A DNA stretch of 64,000 nucleotides, taken from NCBI GenBank assembly GCA_964468125.1, contig CAYXVF010000012.1, positions 1-64,000 on the forward strand, read 5' to 3'. The notes under the pieces are model-generated. The model worked only from the letters and a program-made list of their open reading frames with translations, did no database searches and was not told where the DNA came from. Numbering within the stretch: position 1 is the stretch's first letter; each line of letters begins with the position of its first letter. The translations under genes were made by a program, and so were the position numbers. Below are positions 9,747 through 18,470 of this stretch, piece by piece. The stretch comes from CAYXVF01 sp964468125 (lineage in GTDB: Bacteria; Myxococcota; XYA12-FULL-58-9; CAYXVF01).

Positions 9747-10130
9747 TCAGCTCGCGGCGCTGGCTGCCAGTTGGGCCGTGTGCGCGTTGAACGCCGCAAC
9801 AGCGCGACTCAAGATGTCTTCGGTTTGAGCGAGAACGTTCGGATGGGCATCCGGAGGCGCGCGCAAGAGGAGCTGGAACTCGCCCTCGGGCTGCTGCAGA
9901 AGCGTAAAGAGCGCTGCTTCACCCCGGGCGCTCCCGTGCTCGGCTCGGAAGATCTGTCCGTGCCGGACGAACACCTTGGAGGCGCCCACGCCCGTGCCGA
10001 CGATCAGAAGCGCGGAACGGCGGCTCTGCACCAACCACCCGAGAATGTCGAAAGCAGACCAGCTGCGCAGATCCCCCTTGAGGCTCGATCGCAGCCCCTT
10101 CTCCGCCTGCTCAAAGGCGACCACATCCAT
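9747..10130 (-). CDS. DUF4388 / PatA-N-like domain protein
   Basis: A 127-residue cytoplasmic protein. The sequence LKGDLRSWSAFDILGWLVQSRR, then a strand with VFVRHGQIFRAEHG and GEAALFTLLQQPEGEFQL, follows the pattern of the DUF4388 (PatA-like N-terminal) domain, common in myxobacterial signalling proteins and often fused to response regulators; here it stands alone. The start is placed at MDVVAFEQ because GGAGGAGA lies seven bases before that ATG; an upstream in-frame ATG would add 18 unlikely residues. It is divergent from the 1560-residue gene. Partner and signal are unknown. Confidence 0.75.
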   Translation of the reverse strand: MDVVAFEQAEKGLRSSLKGDLRSWSAFDILGWLVQSRRSALLIVGTGVGASKVFVRHGQIFRAEHGSARGEAALFTLLQQPEGEFQLLLRAPPDAHPNVLAQTEDILSRAVAAFNAHTAQLAASAAS

Positions 10131-10546
10131 CCCTCGATCTCCTCCGGAGCGCACGCTTCGCGCCCCGTCCCCCCGGAGTTGCAAGCAGGATGCCGGGTGG
10201 TTGTTCCGAGGAGAAGCGGCACAATCGCCGCGTCTGGGTCTCGGAAGCTGGCAATAACCGCAACTATGTCACATTAGCGGGACGCGCCTGCCTCGGTTGT
10301 GACTTTGATCACATGGGGGAAACACCGGGCGGGTGGGTTTTGCCCACCGTGGCCCATACGAGCTCGAAATCGTGGATTCCTCGTCCCACGTAAAAGATCG
10401 CAAGTCGGGATTTTTCTCGGGAAAGTTCGCTAGAATCCCCGATATCCGAGGCCTCTCGGGGCGGGTACGTACGGGTGCGAGGCAGGCACCTAGACACGAG
10501 CGGGCCGCCAAACCTCGCCGCCAGAGAAGAATGAGGGATAGCGCCT
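10131..10546. other. Divergent regulatory region before the giant gene
   Basis: 416 bases between the DUF4388 gene and the 1560-residue gene. It holds a perfect CRP-type palindrome at 10298-10313 (listed separately), a distal GTCACA half-site at 10268-10273, and a TAGAAT that could be a -10 box at 10431-10436 without a convincing -35. No tRNA or further gene is visible. Confidence 0.5.
10298..10313. promoter_or_regulatory. CRP/FNR-family palindrome TGTGA-N6-TCACA
   Basis: The sequence TGTGACTTTGATCACA is an exact match to the CRP core consensus, two five-base half-sites with a six-base spacer. It lies about 230 bases before the start of the 1560-residue gene and about 170 bases before the divergent DUF4388 gene. 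A further GTCACA at 10268-10273 forms a long-range inverted repeat with its left half. Binding by a cAMP-responsive or other CRP-family regulator is inferred; no crp gene is in the window. Confidence 0.6.
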
Positions 10547-13500
10547 TTGACCCGCCTGACCCCTGAACGCCCACCGGTGGTGGATCCCCGTCTGCGCAAT
10601 GCCGACGACGCCACCGCTCGTCCGGGCGGAGGAGAGTCCCCCGCACTGCCGGGTCGGCGAGACGCGCTCACCGTGCCGCATCGGCCCGCGCGTCGCGAGC
10701 ACCGCCCCGCCGGCCAGATCGCGATGGATGGGGTGATCGCTCGCGGCACCGCGCAGGTCGGTGCTCGCTTCGAGGTGCCCTCGGTCGAAGTTGACGTGGG
10801 CGCCCTCCTCGACCGAATCGACGACGGTTACGCGCGCGTCGGCATCGGCTTTCACCCGGGCTCTCGCCTGGGGAGTGGCGTGAGCGTTCCTGGCCGCCCA
10901 GGCGGTCGTCCGACGGTGTACGCCAACAGCAGCATCGTGATCGAAGACGGTCGCTGGGTGACCGACGCAAGTCGCGCGCGCCAAGGGCACGCTCTCGACG
11001 GTGCCGACCGCCGATGGCTCGCCAGCACGAACCGACGGGAAAACAACGACGAGCGCACCCTGATCTACTTGAGCGATGAGAACGGCGCACCCGCCGAGCT
11101 CGACGGCCCTCTCTGGTTCGACCCAGAGCGGATCTACATGACCGGCGACGGCCGGATCCTCGCCGATGTTCCGTGCCTCCCGGACAGCTGGTTCGACCTC
11201 ACGGAGGAAATCACCGGGCAAGAACGGGTCGACCCGGCGCAGGCTGGAAACCTCGCCCGCGCGCTCATGCCCGAGCCGCTGCAGCTCACCCCCCGGGAGA
11301 GCTTTTCCTCGGACGACGACCCCCACACCCCCGCCGTACCCGGTGGCCCCGAAGGGCCTGGGCGCCGAAGGGGTTCGAGCGCTGAACGTCCACCGCAGGT
11401 CCAGCGCATTCTCGACAGCTTGGCACAGGACTCCTTCCGAATCTTCGGCGCAGGCGGAACCCTGCGCCCCGGTCCGATCCGCCTCGGCAGCGGCGAGCAG
11501 GCAAACGAAGGCATCTTCTTGAATCTCGCACGCGGCCCAAACGGCGAGCTGTCCGAAGTGCACACGGAAGGCGACCTCGACCGGCTCACGACACGAATCA
11601 CCGCACACTTCACGAGCTTCGACATGAACAGCGGCGGCACGCGCGTGTTCTCTGGCGCCGGTAGCGCCGAAGTGGAAGTCGTGACTCGGTTCCAGCGCGG
11701 CGCCGATGGCGAATTCGATTTCGAGCTGCCGCCGCAGATCGAGATCTCCGTGAACGGCATCGACGCAGAGGGTGTGAATCTCTCGACGCCTGGCCCCGGC
11801 GGAAGTCAGCAACAGTTCAGAATCGGGCGCGTTCGTGGGAGCAGCGACGGCGCCCCCGAGATCACCATCGGCAGCGGCGTGACGCGCCTCGATTTCGACG
11901 ACGTCGACCTCTTTGACCTACACGGTGCGATCGAGGTGGCCGGCGGGAACTCGAGCATACGGCTCGGCCGCGGGGACGGTCCGGGACAGGGCGTGGACAT
12001 CGAGAACGTGAGCCTTCGCTACGACAGCGCGTCTCGGATCTTCGACCTCGAGGGAGAACCCGTGGACTTCGAGTCCCGCGTGGGGAGCCTCGAGTTGATC
12101 GACGGGGACGTCGCGGACGTCGAGCTCGACCTGGCGCTCGGCAACGGGATGATCGAGATCCCCGGACGAAGCCGATTCCGCTATCGCTCCGGCGAAGACG
12201 GCGAGATGAGCCTCGAGGCACTGGAACCCGACGGTCGCTTCCGCTTCGAGGGTCGAGTCGCCGAGTTCGAGCTCGGACGCCCAGCGGCGGAGGCCGAACG
12301 AGAGCCGGAGAACCAGCTCTCTGGCGTTTTGAACCAGGTCAGCTTGTCGTTGAGCGATCGTTCCTCTGGGGAGATCAGCGGGCGCTCACTCACCCTCCGG
12401 CCCGGTCAAATGCCACTCATGGAAGACATCGAAGTGGACCTAGGGATCGAGGTCGAAGAGCTCGGCTTCCCGGTGGGATTCGAGCAGCCCGTGCGCTTCT
12501 TCGGCGGCACCGGCGGACGGCTCACCTTGAATCTAGACCGGCAGGAGGGGGACAGCTTCGTACGTGGCACGGGCGAGTTCAACGCGACCTTTGGCGGTGA
12601 AGCACGCGCCCGGGCACAACGAATCCGCGGCCTCGAGGACGCGCTGATCGACGTGCGCGCGGACGGCGGCGACGCAGAGCTTCGCGGAAACATCAACCTC
12701 ACCCCCGAGGGCGGAATCCGTCTCGTGGTGGAGGGACACGGCCGTCCGACGATCGACATCCAGATGCAGCGCGGCGAGCTCGGAGACACGAGCGCGCTCA
12801 ACGACGTCGAGCGCCGCTTTGAAGAGCTTCCACCCCACGAGCGCATCGAGATCGAAGAGCCCCGGCCAATCCCCACGGGAGGCCGGCAGACACCGCTCCG
12901 CGTCGACCCGGGCGACGCGGTCTCCGCGCTCCTCGACGACGGCCGCCTCAACGTGACCCTGCCGATGGAACGGGCGAGCACCGGAGCTTTCGTGCTCGAC
13001 CTCGTCGAGGACCGTGTGGACGAGGACGGCGACGTCGATCGGGTGGGTCCGCGCGTCCACATCGGAGACATCCGAAGCGGCGGCGGAAATGCACAGCTCA
13101 ACCTGGTCTTCGAGGGGGAAGGCGACGACTCCCGTCTCGACGTCGACCGCAGCGGCATCACCCTCGACCAGCCCATCGAAGTGAACCTCGGCTTTCAGAT
13201 GTACTTCGACGGAATAGCTCGGCTGCCGATTCCAGAAGGCAACGTCTACGCGACAACCGGTCGGATTCGCGGCGTGAGCTTCGAGGACGCGGGCGACGGT
13301 CAGGTCCGCGTGGTGCCGGACATCGAGATCGACAGCTTCCGAACCTCGCCCATTCTCGACATCGGCGGAATCATGAACATGGAGTCGGTGCGTGCGCGCG
13401 TGGGCGAGGAGCTAGGCGGCGCACTCATCGCGGAGCCACTCTTTGGCCGCGAAACGTTGCCGCGCGATCGGGACGCGCTGGTTCGAGCACTCGAGGGCGG

Positions 13501-15229
13501 CGCCTTTGGCCAGGCTATGGGGCAAGAGACGCCATCGGCAGCGGACGCGGTGGGAGCGCTCGCCCAGCCGCGTTCCGGCGGCGCCGCGGGAGACCGTGCG
13601 CCTTCCGGCCCTCCTGGAGAGGAGATCCAGCCGATCACCAACCCCGCGGAGATGCTCGCCCACGCGTTCCCCGAGACCGAACCGGTCGAACGAGACATCG
13701 AAGGAGAGCTCTATCGGCTCGCCGTGGAACGCACGGCCGACATGTCCGAGCGGCAACGCAACAACATTCTCGAGTCCGTCCGTCGCATCAATCGAGTCTT
13801 CGACGTCGACGGGACCACCCTTCGCGTGCGCGACGACGATGGAGAAGGCCCCATCGAGGTCGGCGACCGACGCTTGGAGCTCGGCAGTGGACAGTTCATC
13901 GACCTCGCCCCGGGCACGACTCTGGAGGTCGATGTGGACCCGCAGGAGGGCTTGGTCCTTCGCGGGCATGCGGAAATCGAGGCGCTCCAGGTCGGAAACG
14001 AGGGCGACGACGTGCACGTCGAGCTCGGGCGCGTCTCCGCAGACCTCGAGCTCCGAGTCTTGCCAGTGGAAGGCGAGGTGCCGATTCACGCCCTCGCTCT
14101 CAGCAATTTCCACGGCGACGTTGAGCGCCTGCGCTCCATCGGCGGAGCGGGAGCGGTGGATTTGCGTGACGCGCGAATCGGCGAGGCCCCGAACAACGTC
14201 TTTACGCTGCGAGTGGGCGGCGGGCATCCGCCGCTCGCGCGCTTCCATCTGCCGCAGATCGACCGCGCCCAGATCAGCTACCAAAACGACCTCACGCGAG
14301 TCCGCCCGGACTGGGAAGACGCCCGCCTCGACATTCGCAGCGCTTCCGTCAGTAATGCGGCTCTCCTATTCGACGGTCGCACGCTCTCGACACTCGAGCC
14401 CCTCCATGTGGAAGAGCTCGATGCTTACGTCTCGAACATAGAGGAAGTGCCCTACGAGGAGCAGCGCGTGGTGCTCGAGCGTGCGCGCATCACGGGTAGC
14501 GGTCAGGTTCTCCTGCTTCCCGGCGGCAATATCGGTGTCTACGGCGACCTGGACCGAGAGTCGGATACCCCACCGACGCTCCAGGTAGAGGGAATCACCG
14601 GCGCCTTCGACCTCGTCACGACGGGTCCACGCGCGCGCATTCCACTCCTAGAGGACGCGAACCTGCGAGGAGGGCTTTCGGTCCTGCAGTTCGGACCGAC
14701 CTTGGGCACCCACATCGAATTTGGGCAAACGACCTTCAGTGGCCAGACAGGCGAAGGCGAAGTCATCGTCGGCCCCGACCGGACCGAGCGGGAAACGATG
14801 CAGATCGCCAACGGGCGCATCATCGCGGAGATCGAGGAGCTACGCGTAGTGGTCCCGCCGGAGGAGATGGAGGCGGCACGAGCGGCGCGCGCCACTCCGC
14901 GGTCCGAGGTCTACTTCGATGCGAGCTACTTCATCGACGGCGACTTCGACAAAGACTTTCCTCCGAGCGAGGTCCAGGCGGAAGCACTCGAGAACCTCGG
15001 CGTTCAGGTGATCGGCGGCGGCGCCTACGGTGGCCGATTCATGCTCTCCGGCGCCGTGTTGCTCGAAGAAGGCAATTTCGTGGTCCGAAACCAGGCGACC
15101 CTCGGCGTACGCGCCCGCGCGCTGCTGGAGGCGAACGGGATCGATCCGATCCGTATCCGCGACACCGTCGGACGCTGGCTCGAGGACGCGATCGAAGCTC
15201 CTCCCGACCCACCGGGCGGCGGGGACTGA
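10547..15229 (+). CDS. Giant acidic beta-strand-rich protein of unknown function
   Basis: 1560 residues, rich in Asp, Glu, Gly, Arg and Val, almost without Cys or Lys, and with no signal peptide or membrane segment. After a disordered Pro/Arg-rich N-terminus of about 60 residues come many short alternating strands (for example IEISVNGIDAEGVNLST, RLDFDDVDLFDLHGAIEV, LRGNINLTPEGGIRLVVEG). A Pro/Ala/Gly-rich linker near residues 1000-1040 divides two large beta regions. The pattern recalls long beta-groove or AsmA/TamB-like proteins, but the usual N-terminal membrane anchor is missing, so I do not assign that family. The start is TTG with GAGGG about nine bases before it; an ATG at 10724 (residue 60) is an alternative. 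It is preceded by a CRP-type palindrome and is monocistronic. Confidence 0.8.
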   Translation: MTRLTPERPPVVDPRLRNADDATARPGGGESPALPGRRDALTVPHRPARREHRPAGQIAMDGVIARGTAQVGARFEVPSVEVDVGALLDRIDDGYARVGIGFHPGSRLGSGVSVPGRPGGRPTVYANSSIVIEDGRWVTDASRARQGHALDGADRRWLASTNRRENNDERTLIYLSDENGAPAELDGPLWFDPERIYMTGDGRILADVPCLPDSWFDLTEEITGQERVDPAQAGNLARALMPEPLQLTPRESFSSDDDPHTPAVPGGPEGPGRRRGSSAERPPQVQRILDSLAQDSFRIFGAGGTLRPGPIRLGSGEQANEGIFLNLARGPNGELSEVHTEGDLDRLTTRITAHFTSFDMNSGGTRVFSGAGSAEVEVVTRFQRGADGEFDFELPPQIEISVNGIDAEGVNLSTPGPGGSQQQFRIGRVRGSSDGAPEITIGSGVTRLDFDDVDLFDLHGAIEVAGGNSSIRLGRGDGPGQGVDIENVSLRYDSASRIFDLEGEPVDFESRVGSLELIDGDVADVELDLALGNGMIEIPGRSRFRYRSGEDGEMSLEALEPDGRFRFEGRVAEFELGRPAAEAEREPENQLSGVLNQVSLSLSDRSSGEISGRSLTLRPGQMPLMEDIEVDLGIEVEELGFPVGFEQPVRFFGGTGGRLTLNLDRQEGDSFVRGTGEFNATFGGEARARAQRIRGLEDALIDVRADGGDAELRGNINLTPEGGIRLVVEGHGRPTIDIQMQRGELGDTSALNDVERRFEELPPHERIEIEEPRPIPTGGRQTPLRVDPGDAVSALLDDGRLNVTLPMERASTGAFVLDLVEDRVDEDGDVDRVGPRVHIGDIRSGGGNAQLNLVFEGEGDDSRLDVDRSGITLDQPIEVNLGFQMYFDGIARLPIPEGNVYATTGRIRGVSFEDAGDGQVRVVPDIEIDSFRTSPILDIGGIMNMESVRARVGEELGGALIAEPLFGRETLPRDRDALVRALEGGAFGQAMGQETPSAADAVGALAQPRSGGAAGDRAPSGPPGEEIQPITNPAEMLAHAFPETEPVERDIEGELYRLAVERTADMSERQRNNILESVRRINRVFDVDGTTLRVRDDDGEGPIEVGDRRLELGSGQFIDLAPGTTLEVDVDPQEGLVLRGHAEIEALQVGNEGDDVHVELGRVSADLELRVLPVEGEVPIHALALSNFHGDVERLRSIGGAGAVDLRDARIGEAPNNVFTLRVGGGHPPLARFHLPQIDRAQISYQNDLTRVRPDWEDARLDIRSASVSNAALLFDGRTLSTLEPLHVEELDAYVSNIEEVPYEEQRVVLERARITGSGQVLLLPGGNIGVYGDLDRESDTPPTLQVEGITGAFDLVTTGPRARIPLLEDANLRGGLSVLQFGPTLGTHIEFGQTTFSGQTGEGEVIVGPDRTERETMQIANGRIIAEIEELRVVVPPEEMEAARAARATPRSEVYFDASYFIDGDFDKDFPPSEVQAEALENLGVQVIGGGAYGGRFMLSGAVLLEEGNFVVRNQATLGVRARALLEANGIDPIRIRDTVGRWLEDAIEAPPDPPGGGD

Positions 15230-15254
15230 GCCTGCGCGATCAGCGGCGGCACCG

Positions 15255-15917
15255 TCAGCCTTTTTCGGCCACCTCGACCCAGAAATAGCCCCGCAGGTCG
15301 CCCGGCTGGAAACCAGTGGCCTGGTCTTCTGGGTACTTCTCCGAGAGCATCACGCTGACATCATCGGGGATCTGCTCGGCGGTGCCGTGGCACGTTACGC
15401 AGGGCTCAGCGAGCTGAATCGGCGATAGGTAGCGAATGCCCCCCGAGTCAGCCCGCAGGATCACGTCCTCTTCGACCTTTTTCTCAACCCAGGGCTCCGC
15501 CCAATCGCGCGGCGCGTTGCTCGGGTTGCGCACCGCGAAGGATGTACGCCCGATCTCGACCTGGAGTTCTTCACTGACACTTTGAGTCAGCGACGGCGCC
15601 GCGGTCTTGCACACCTCGACTCCACGGTCCCAATCGCCATCCTTGACCGCCGCTTTCAGCGTCCCCATCAGGCGCTCGGCGAGCGCCTTCTTCGCCTGCC
15701 GCGCATGGGCGAGCCGTTCCCGCTCCACTTCGCTCAGCTCCGCTTCCGGGACTCGCGAAAGCGCCACGTCCGGCTCTGCATCGAAGCCCTCGGTGGGTGT
15801 GGCCTCCTCCGCCGAGGCAGACGTTTCGGCCTCGCCGTCTTCGGAGCGGGTGGCCGTCTCTTCGAGCTTACAGCCAACCATCACCAGGGCGGTCATGCAC
15901 ACGATCGCAATTCTCAT
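15255..15917 (-). CDS. c-type haem lipoprotein, DUF3365/Tll0287-like
   Basis: A 220-residue exported lipoprotein. The lipobox VMVGC puts the lipidated Cys at about residue 16; an acidic Ser/Glu/Ala linker follows, then a helical part and a PAS-like C-terminal domain containing a single haem c motif CVTCH within SPIQLAEPCVTCHG. This arrangement is that of DUF3365 proteins, which bind one haem covalently and act as redox or gas sensors or electron carriers in the periplasm. AGGAAG lies just before the ATG. It is 22 bases downstream of the thioredoxin gene on the same strand, so the two may be co-transcribed. Confidence 0.85.
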   Translation of the reverse strand: MRIAIVCMTALVMVGCKLEETATRSEDGEAETSASAEEATPTEGFDAEPDVALSRVPEAELSEVERERLAHARQAKKALAERLMGTLKAAVKDGDWDRGVEVCKTAAPSLTQSVSEELQVEIGRTSFAVRNPSNAPRDWAEPWVEKKVEEDVILRADSGGIRYLSPIQLAEPCVTCHGTAEQIPDDVSVMLSEKYPEDQATGFQPGDLRGYFWVEVAEKG

Positions 15918-15939
15918 ATCGTCTTCCTTTTCCTGTCAT

Positions 15940-16755
15940 CTAGTAGAGGGCCGACGCGAGTCGTCGGCGATATTCCTTTGTCACGGTGTGCTGATCGCCG
16001 AGCAAGGTGAACAAGGAAATCGCGGACCGGCGCGCGCAGTCTTGGCAGATCTCGCGGCTCTCGAGCATCGAGTCGATCCACGCCTTGGCGGCATCAGCGT
16101 AGCGTCCAGCCTTCGCCGCGTCGCGCCCCTGGCACAGGAGCTCCCAGGCACGGCGCTCGCGCTCGGTCGCGGGGCTGGCCGGCCCTTCGAGCTCACCGAG
16201 GCCTGTCATCACCCGGACCGCTTCAGCACGCTCAAATCCAGGCAATCCTTCCACGATGTCTTCCACCAGGGTGCGGGCGCGCTCTGGCTCGTCGAAGGCG
16301 ATGAGCGCAGCGAGCCCTGCACGGGCCTCCCGATGCTCGGGGTCGGCGGCGACAGCCTGCTCGAAGGCCGCCTTGGCCGCCGCGGCGTCGCCGAGCTCGA
16401 GGGCCCGCTCCGCCCGCTGCACCGCCCGGCCCGCCTCGGTCGGGATGTGTTGGTCGAGCCACGCACGCACCTGCGGCTCCGGCAGGGCCCCGAGGAACTC
16501 GGCGACCATCTCCCCGCCGTCGAAGAGCTTCACCGCCGGTATGCTGCTGATTCGGTACTGGGCGGCGAGGTCAGGGTGTTCTTCGGTGTTGAGCTTGACG
16601 AGCTTGAATCGCCCTTCTGTCTCGAGCGCCTCGAGCACCGGTCCGAGCATTCGGCACGGACCACACCAGGGTGCCCAGAAGTCGACGAGAACCGGACGAT
16701 TGAAGCTCGCATCCAACACCTCGGCCTTGAACTGAGCGCTATCGATCAATTCCAT
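15940..16755 (-). CDS. Thioredoxin-TPR co-chaperone (CnoX/YbbN-like)
   Basis: 271 residues. An N-terminal thioredoxin fold carries the active site WCGPC (about residues 29-33) and the cis-Pro in SSIPAVKLF; the remainder is helical with TPR-like repeats (AERALELGDAAAAKAAFEQAVAADPEHREARAGLAAL and a further C-terminal set). This is the layout of CnoX/YbbN, a cytoplasmic holdase that protects proteins from oxidation and hands them to GroEL or DnaK. Unlike E. coli YbbN, which has SXXC, both active-site cysteines are kept, so it may also reduce disulfides. GAGGAGG before MELIDSAQ decides the start. The C-terminal CQDC pair is an additional possible redox or metal site. Confidence 0.85.
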   Translation of the reverse strand: MELIDSAQFKAEVLDASFNRPVLVDFWAPWCGPCRMLGPVLEALETEGRFKLVKLNTEEHPDLAAQYRISSIPAVKLFDGGEMVAEFLGALPEPQVRAWLDQHIPTEAGRAVQRAERALELGDAAAAKAAFEQAVAADPEHREARAGLAALIAFDEPERARTLVEDIVEGLPGFERAEAVRVMTGLGELEGPASPATERERRAWELLCQGRDAAKAGRYADAAKAWIDSMLESREICQDCARRSAISLFTLLGDQHTVTKEYRRRLASALY

Positions 16756-16864
16756 GTCGGCCTCCTCGGCCTGGTAGTACCCTGGTCGCCTGAGGCGTTT
16801 CATCGGTGGACGTCGTTTTTTTCCGTCTTCAGGCGCGGCTGGGTAACGACGACTCACGCAATAC

Positions 16865-16897
16865 AAAAGCCCGGGTCATCGGAAGACGACCCGGGCT
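16865..16897 (-). terminator. Intrinsic terminator after the DsbA-like gene
   Basis: AGCCCGGGTC (16868-16877) and GACCCGGGCT (16888-16897) form a perfect 10-bp stem with a 10-base loop. On the minus strand the stem runs into TTTT; the plus strand also has a T-rich tail (16898-16908), so it may work in both directions. It lies 25 bases after the stop of the DsbA-like gene. Confidence 0.8.
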
Positions 16898-16922
16898 CTT
16901 TCGTTTTTCAGAGAGCGCGGGA

Positions 16923-17702
16923 CTACATCGACTTCTTGCCGCTCTTGACGAGCTCGGCGTAGTACTCGCCTTTTGCCTTGCCGCTTTCCTTGGCCTTCTT
17001 GAGCTCTTCGTCGATGAGAGCCTTGAACGCCGGGAACGGCTGGGCGCCGCTCAGGAAGCGACCGTTGATGAAGAAGGCCGGAGTTCCGCGGGCGCCGAGC
17101 TTCACCGCCGAGCTTTGATCCGCGAGGATCTTGTTCTTGTACTTCTGCTCGTCGTAGCAGGCCTTCCAACGGGTCAGGTCCACACCAACGTCCTTCGCGT
17201 AGCTCTCGAGATCAGGATCTTCGAGCTGACGCTGGTTGGCGAAGACCTTGTCGTGGTACTTCCAGAAGTACCCCTCACCCTGCTCGCCGGCGCACTCGGC
17301 GCCCATTGCCGCAGGCAGCGCACGCTTGTGAAAGCTCAACGGGTTGTGCTTCCACACGATTCGCACGTCGTCCCCGTAGGCCTCTTCGATCTGCGTGAGG
17401 GTCGGTCCCACTCGATTGCAGAACGGGCACTGGAAATCCGAGATCTCAATCAGGGTCACCCAAGCATCCTTCGGGCCCTTGGTGTATGCCTCGCCGACAG
17501 GCATCGAGTAGACCGCCTGCGGATCGGGTCCACGCGGGCGCTGCGGGCGAGCCGGACGCGCGGGACCGGCCTTCTCGAGAGCCTCGAGCTTGCTGATGAT
17601 TGTCTTTTGATTTTCTTTGACCTCTTCGAGGTCGCTCCGAGTCACGCAACCGACCATTCCGACCGCGATGAGAAGGAGCCCTGCGTTCCGTGCCAAGCTC
17701 AT
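16923..17702 (-). CDS. DsbA-family thioredoxin-fold lipoprotein
   Basis: 259 residues. The lipobox VGMVGC near residue 19 marks an exported lipoprotein; a short coiled coil (LEEVKENQKTIISKLEALEKA) and a Pro/Arg-rich linker follow. The thioredoxin-fold domain has the active site CPFC in SDFQCPFCNRVGP, a helical insert, and a cis-Pro in GARGTPAFFINGRF, as in DsbA/DsbG/BdbD (DSBA oxidoreductase) proteins. The role is forming or isomerising disulfides in the cell envelope. The start MSLARNAG is preferred over an ATG 12 codons upstream because it gives a compact lipoprotein signal peptide and has GGAGG about ten bases before it. A strong terminator follows the stop. Confidence 0.88.
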   Translation of the reverse strand: MSLARNAGLLLIAVGMVGCVTRSDLEEVKENQKTIISKLEALEKAGPARPARPQRPRGPDPQAVYSMPVGEAYTKGPKDAWVTLIEISDFQCPFCNRVGPTLTQIEEAYGDDVRIVWKHNPLSFHKRALPAAMGAECAGEQGEGYFWKYHDKVFANQRQLEDPDLESYAKDVGVDLTRWKACYDEQKYKNKILADQSSAVKLGARGTPAFFINGRFLSGAQPFPAFKALIDEELKKAKESGKAKGEYYAELVKSGKKSM

Positions 17703-17906
17703 GTTCGTACTATCCTCCGCTCCCGATAGAAGCATCATTCAGGTAAGGCTGGTTCCAAGGCCTCGAAGAACCGCCACTCCCTCGATCGCATTCCCCTTCG
17801 GGCACTTTTCCACTGCGATCTTGGGCGGTTTCACGAGGACGCCGGGACCTTCGCCGCGCAGGCGGTGTATTGTCAAGGTCGCGGGTTGAGGCAACACTGC
17901 CGGCGC

Positions 17907-18470
17907 ATGCGAATCATCTCCGGTCGTTGGGGCGGAAGGCGCCTCGTCACCCCTAAGCACTGGCGCACCCGCCCAACCCCAGACCGGGTCAAGGAGGCCC
18001 TGTTCTCGATTCTCGGCGACCTCGAGGGTGCCAACGTCCTCGATGCCTACGCCGGCAGCGGTGCCCTCGCCCTCGAGGCTTTGTCTCGCGGTGCGGCCCG
18101 CGCGGACCTCGTGGACCGCGATTCGGCCGCAATTGAAGCCATTCGGCACAACGTCGAAGGCCTCGGAGCGGACGCGCGTGTGCTTCGTGGCGATCCGCTG
18201 CGACTCCTCGCTCGGGGCACACTCGCCGGCCCCTACGACCTCGTATTTCTCGACCCGCCTTACGAGCGGCAGCTCTGGGGCCCGGCGCTTAGTGCTCTCG
18301 ACAGCGCCGGCGTCCTGAGCGAGTCCGCGCGCGTCGTCAACGAACACCCGAGCGGGTTCGAGCTGACGGCCGAAAACTGGCAGATTCCGCCGCGTTTTGC
18401 GATCGAGACGCAACGCTCCTACGGCGATGTTGCGATAACCGTTCTCGTGAGCGAAGGAGAGCCACGATGA
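17907..18470 (+). CDS. rsmD: 16S rRNA (guanine(966)-N2)-methyltransferase RsmD
   Basis: 187 residues. It begins MRIISGRWGGRRL, then RPTPDRVKEALFSIL, the SAM-binding DAYAGSGALALEALSRGA, and the catalytic motif FLDPPY, all diagnostic of RsmD, which methylates G966 of 16S rRNA in the 30S subunit. The start is set at this conserved MRIISG; a longer frame upstream has no family resemblance. The last four bases overlap the start of coaD (ATGA), a pairing of rsmD and coaD seen in many bacteria. Confidence 0.95.
   Translation: MRIISGRWGGRRLVTPKHWRTRPTPDRVKEALFSILGDLEGANVLDAYAGSGALALEALSRGAARADLVDRDSAAIEAIRHNVEGLGADARVLRGDPLRLLARGTLAGPYDLVFLDPPYERQLWGPALSALDSAGVLSESARVVNEHPSGFELTAENWQIPPRFAIETQRSYGDVAITVLVSEGEPR

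Noticed and set aside
10490..11812. A 440-codon minus-strand frame opposite the start of the giant gene
   Set aside because: Codon pattern and protein composition favour the plus strand; the antisense product has no domain and starts inside the sense gene without a ribosome-binding site.
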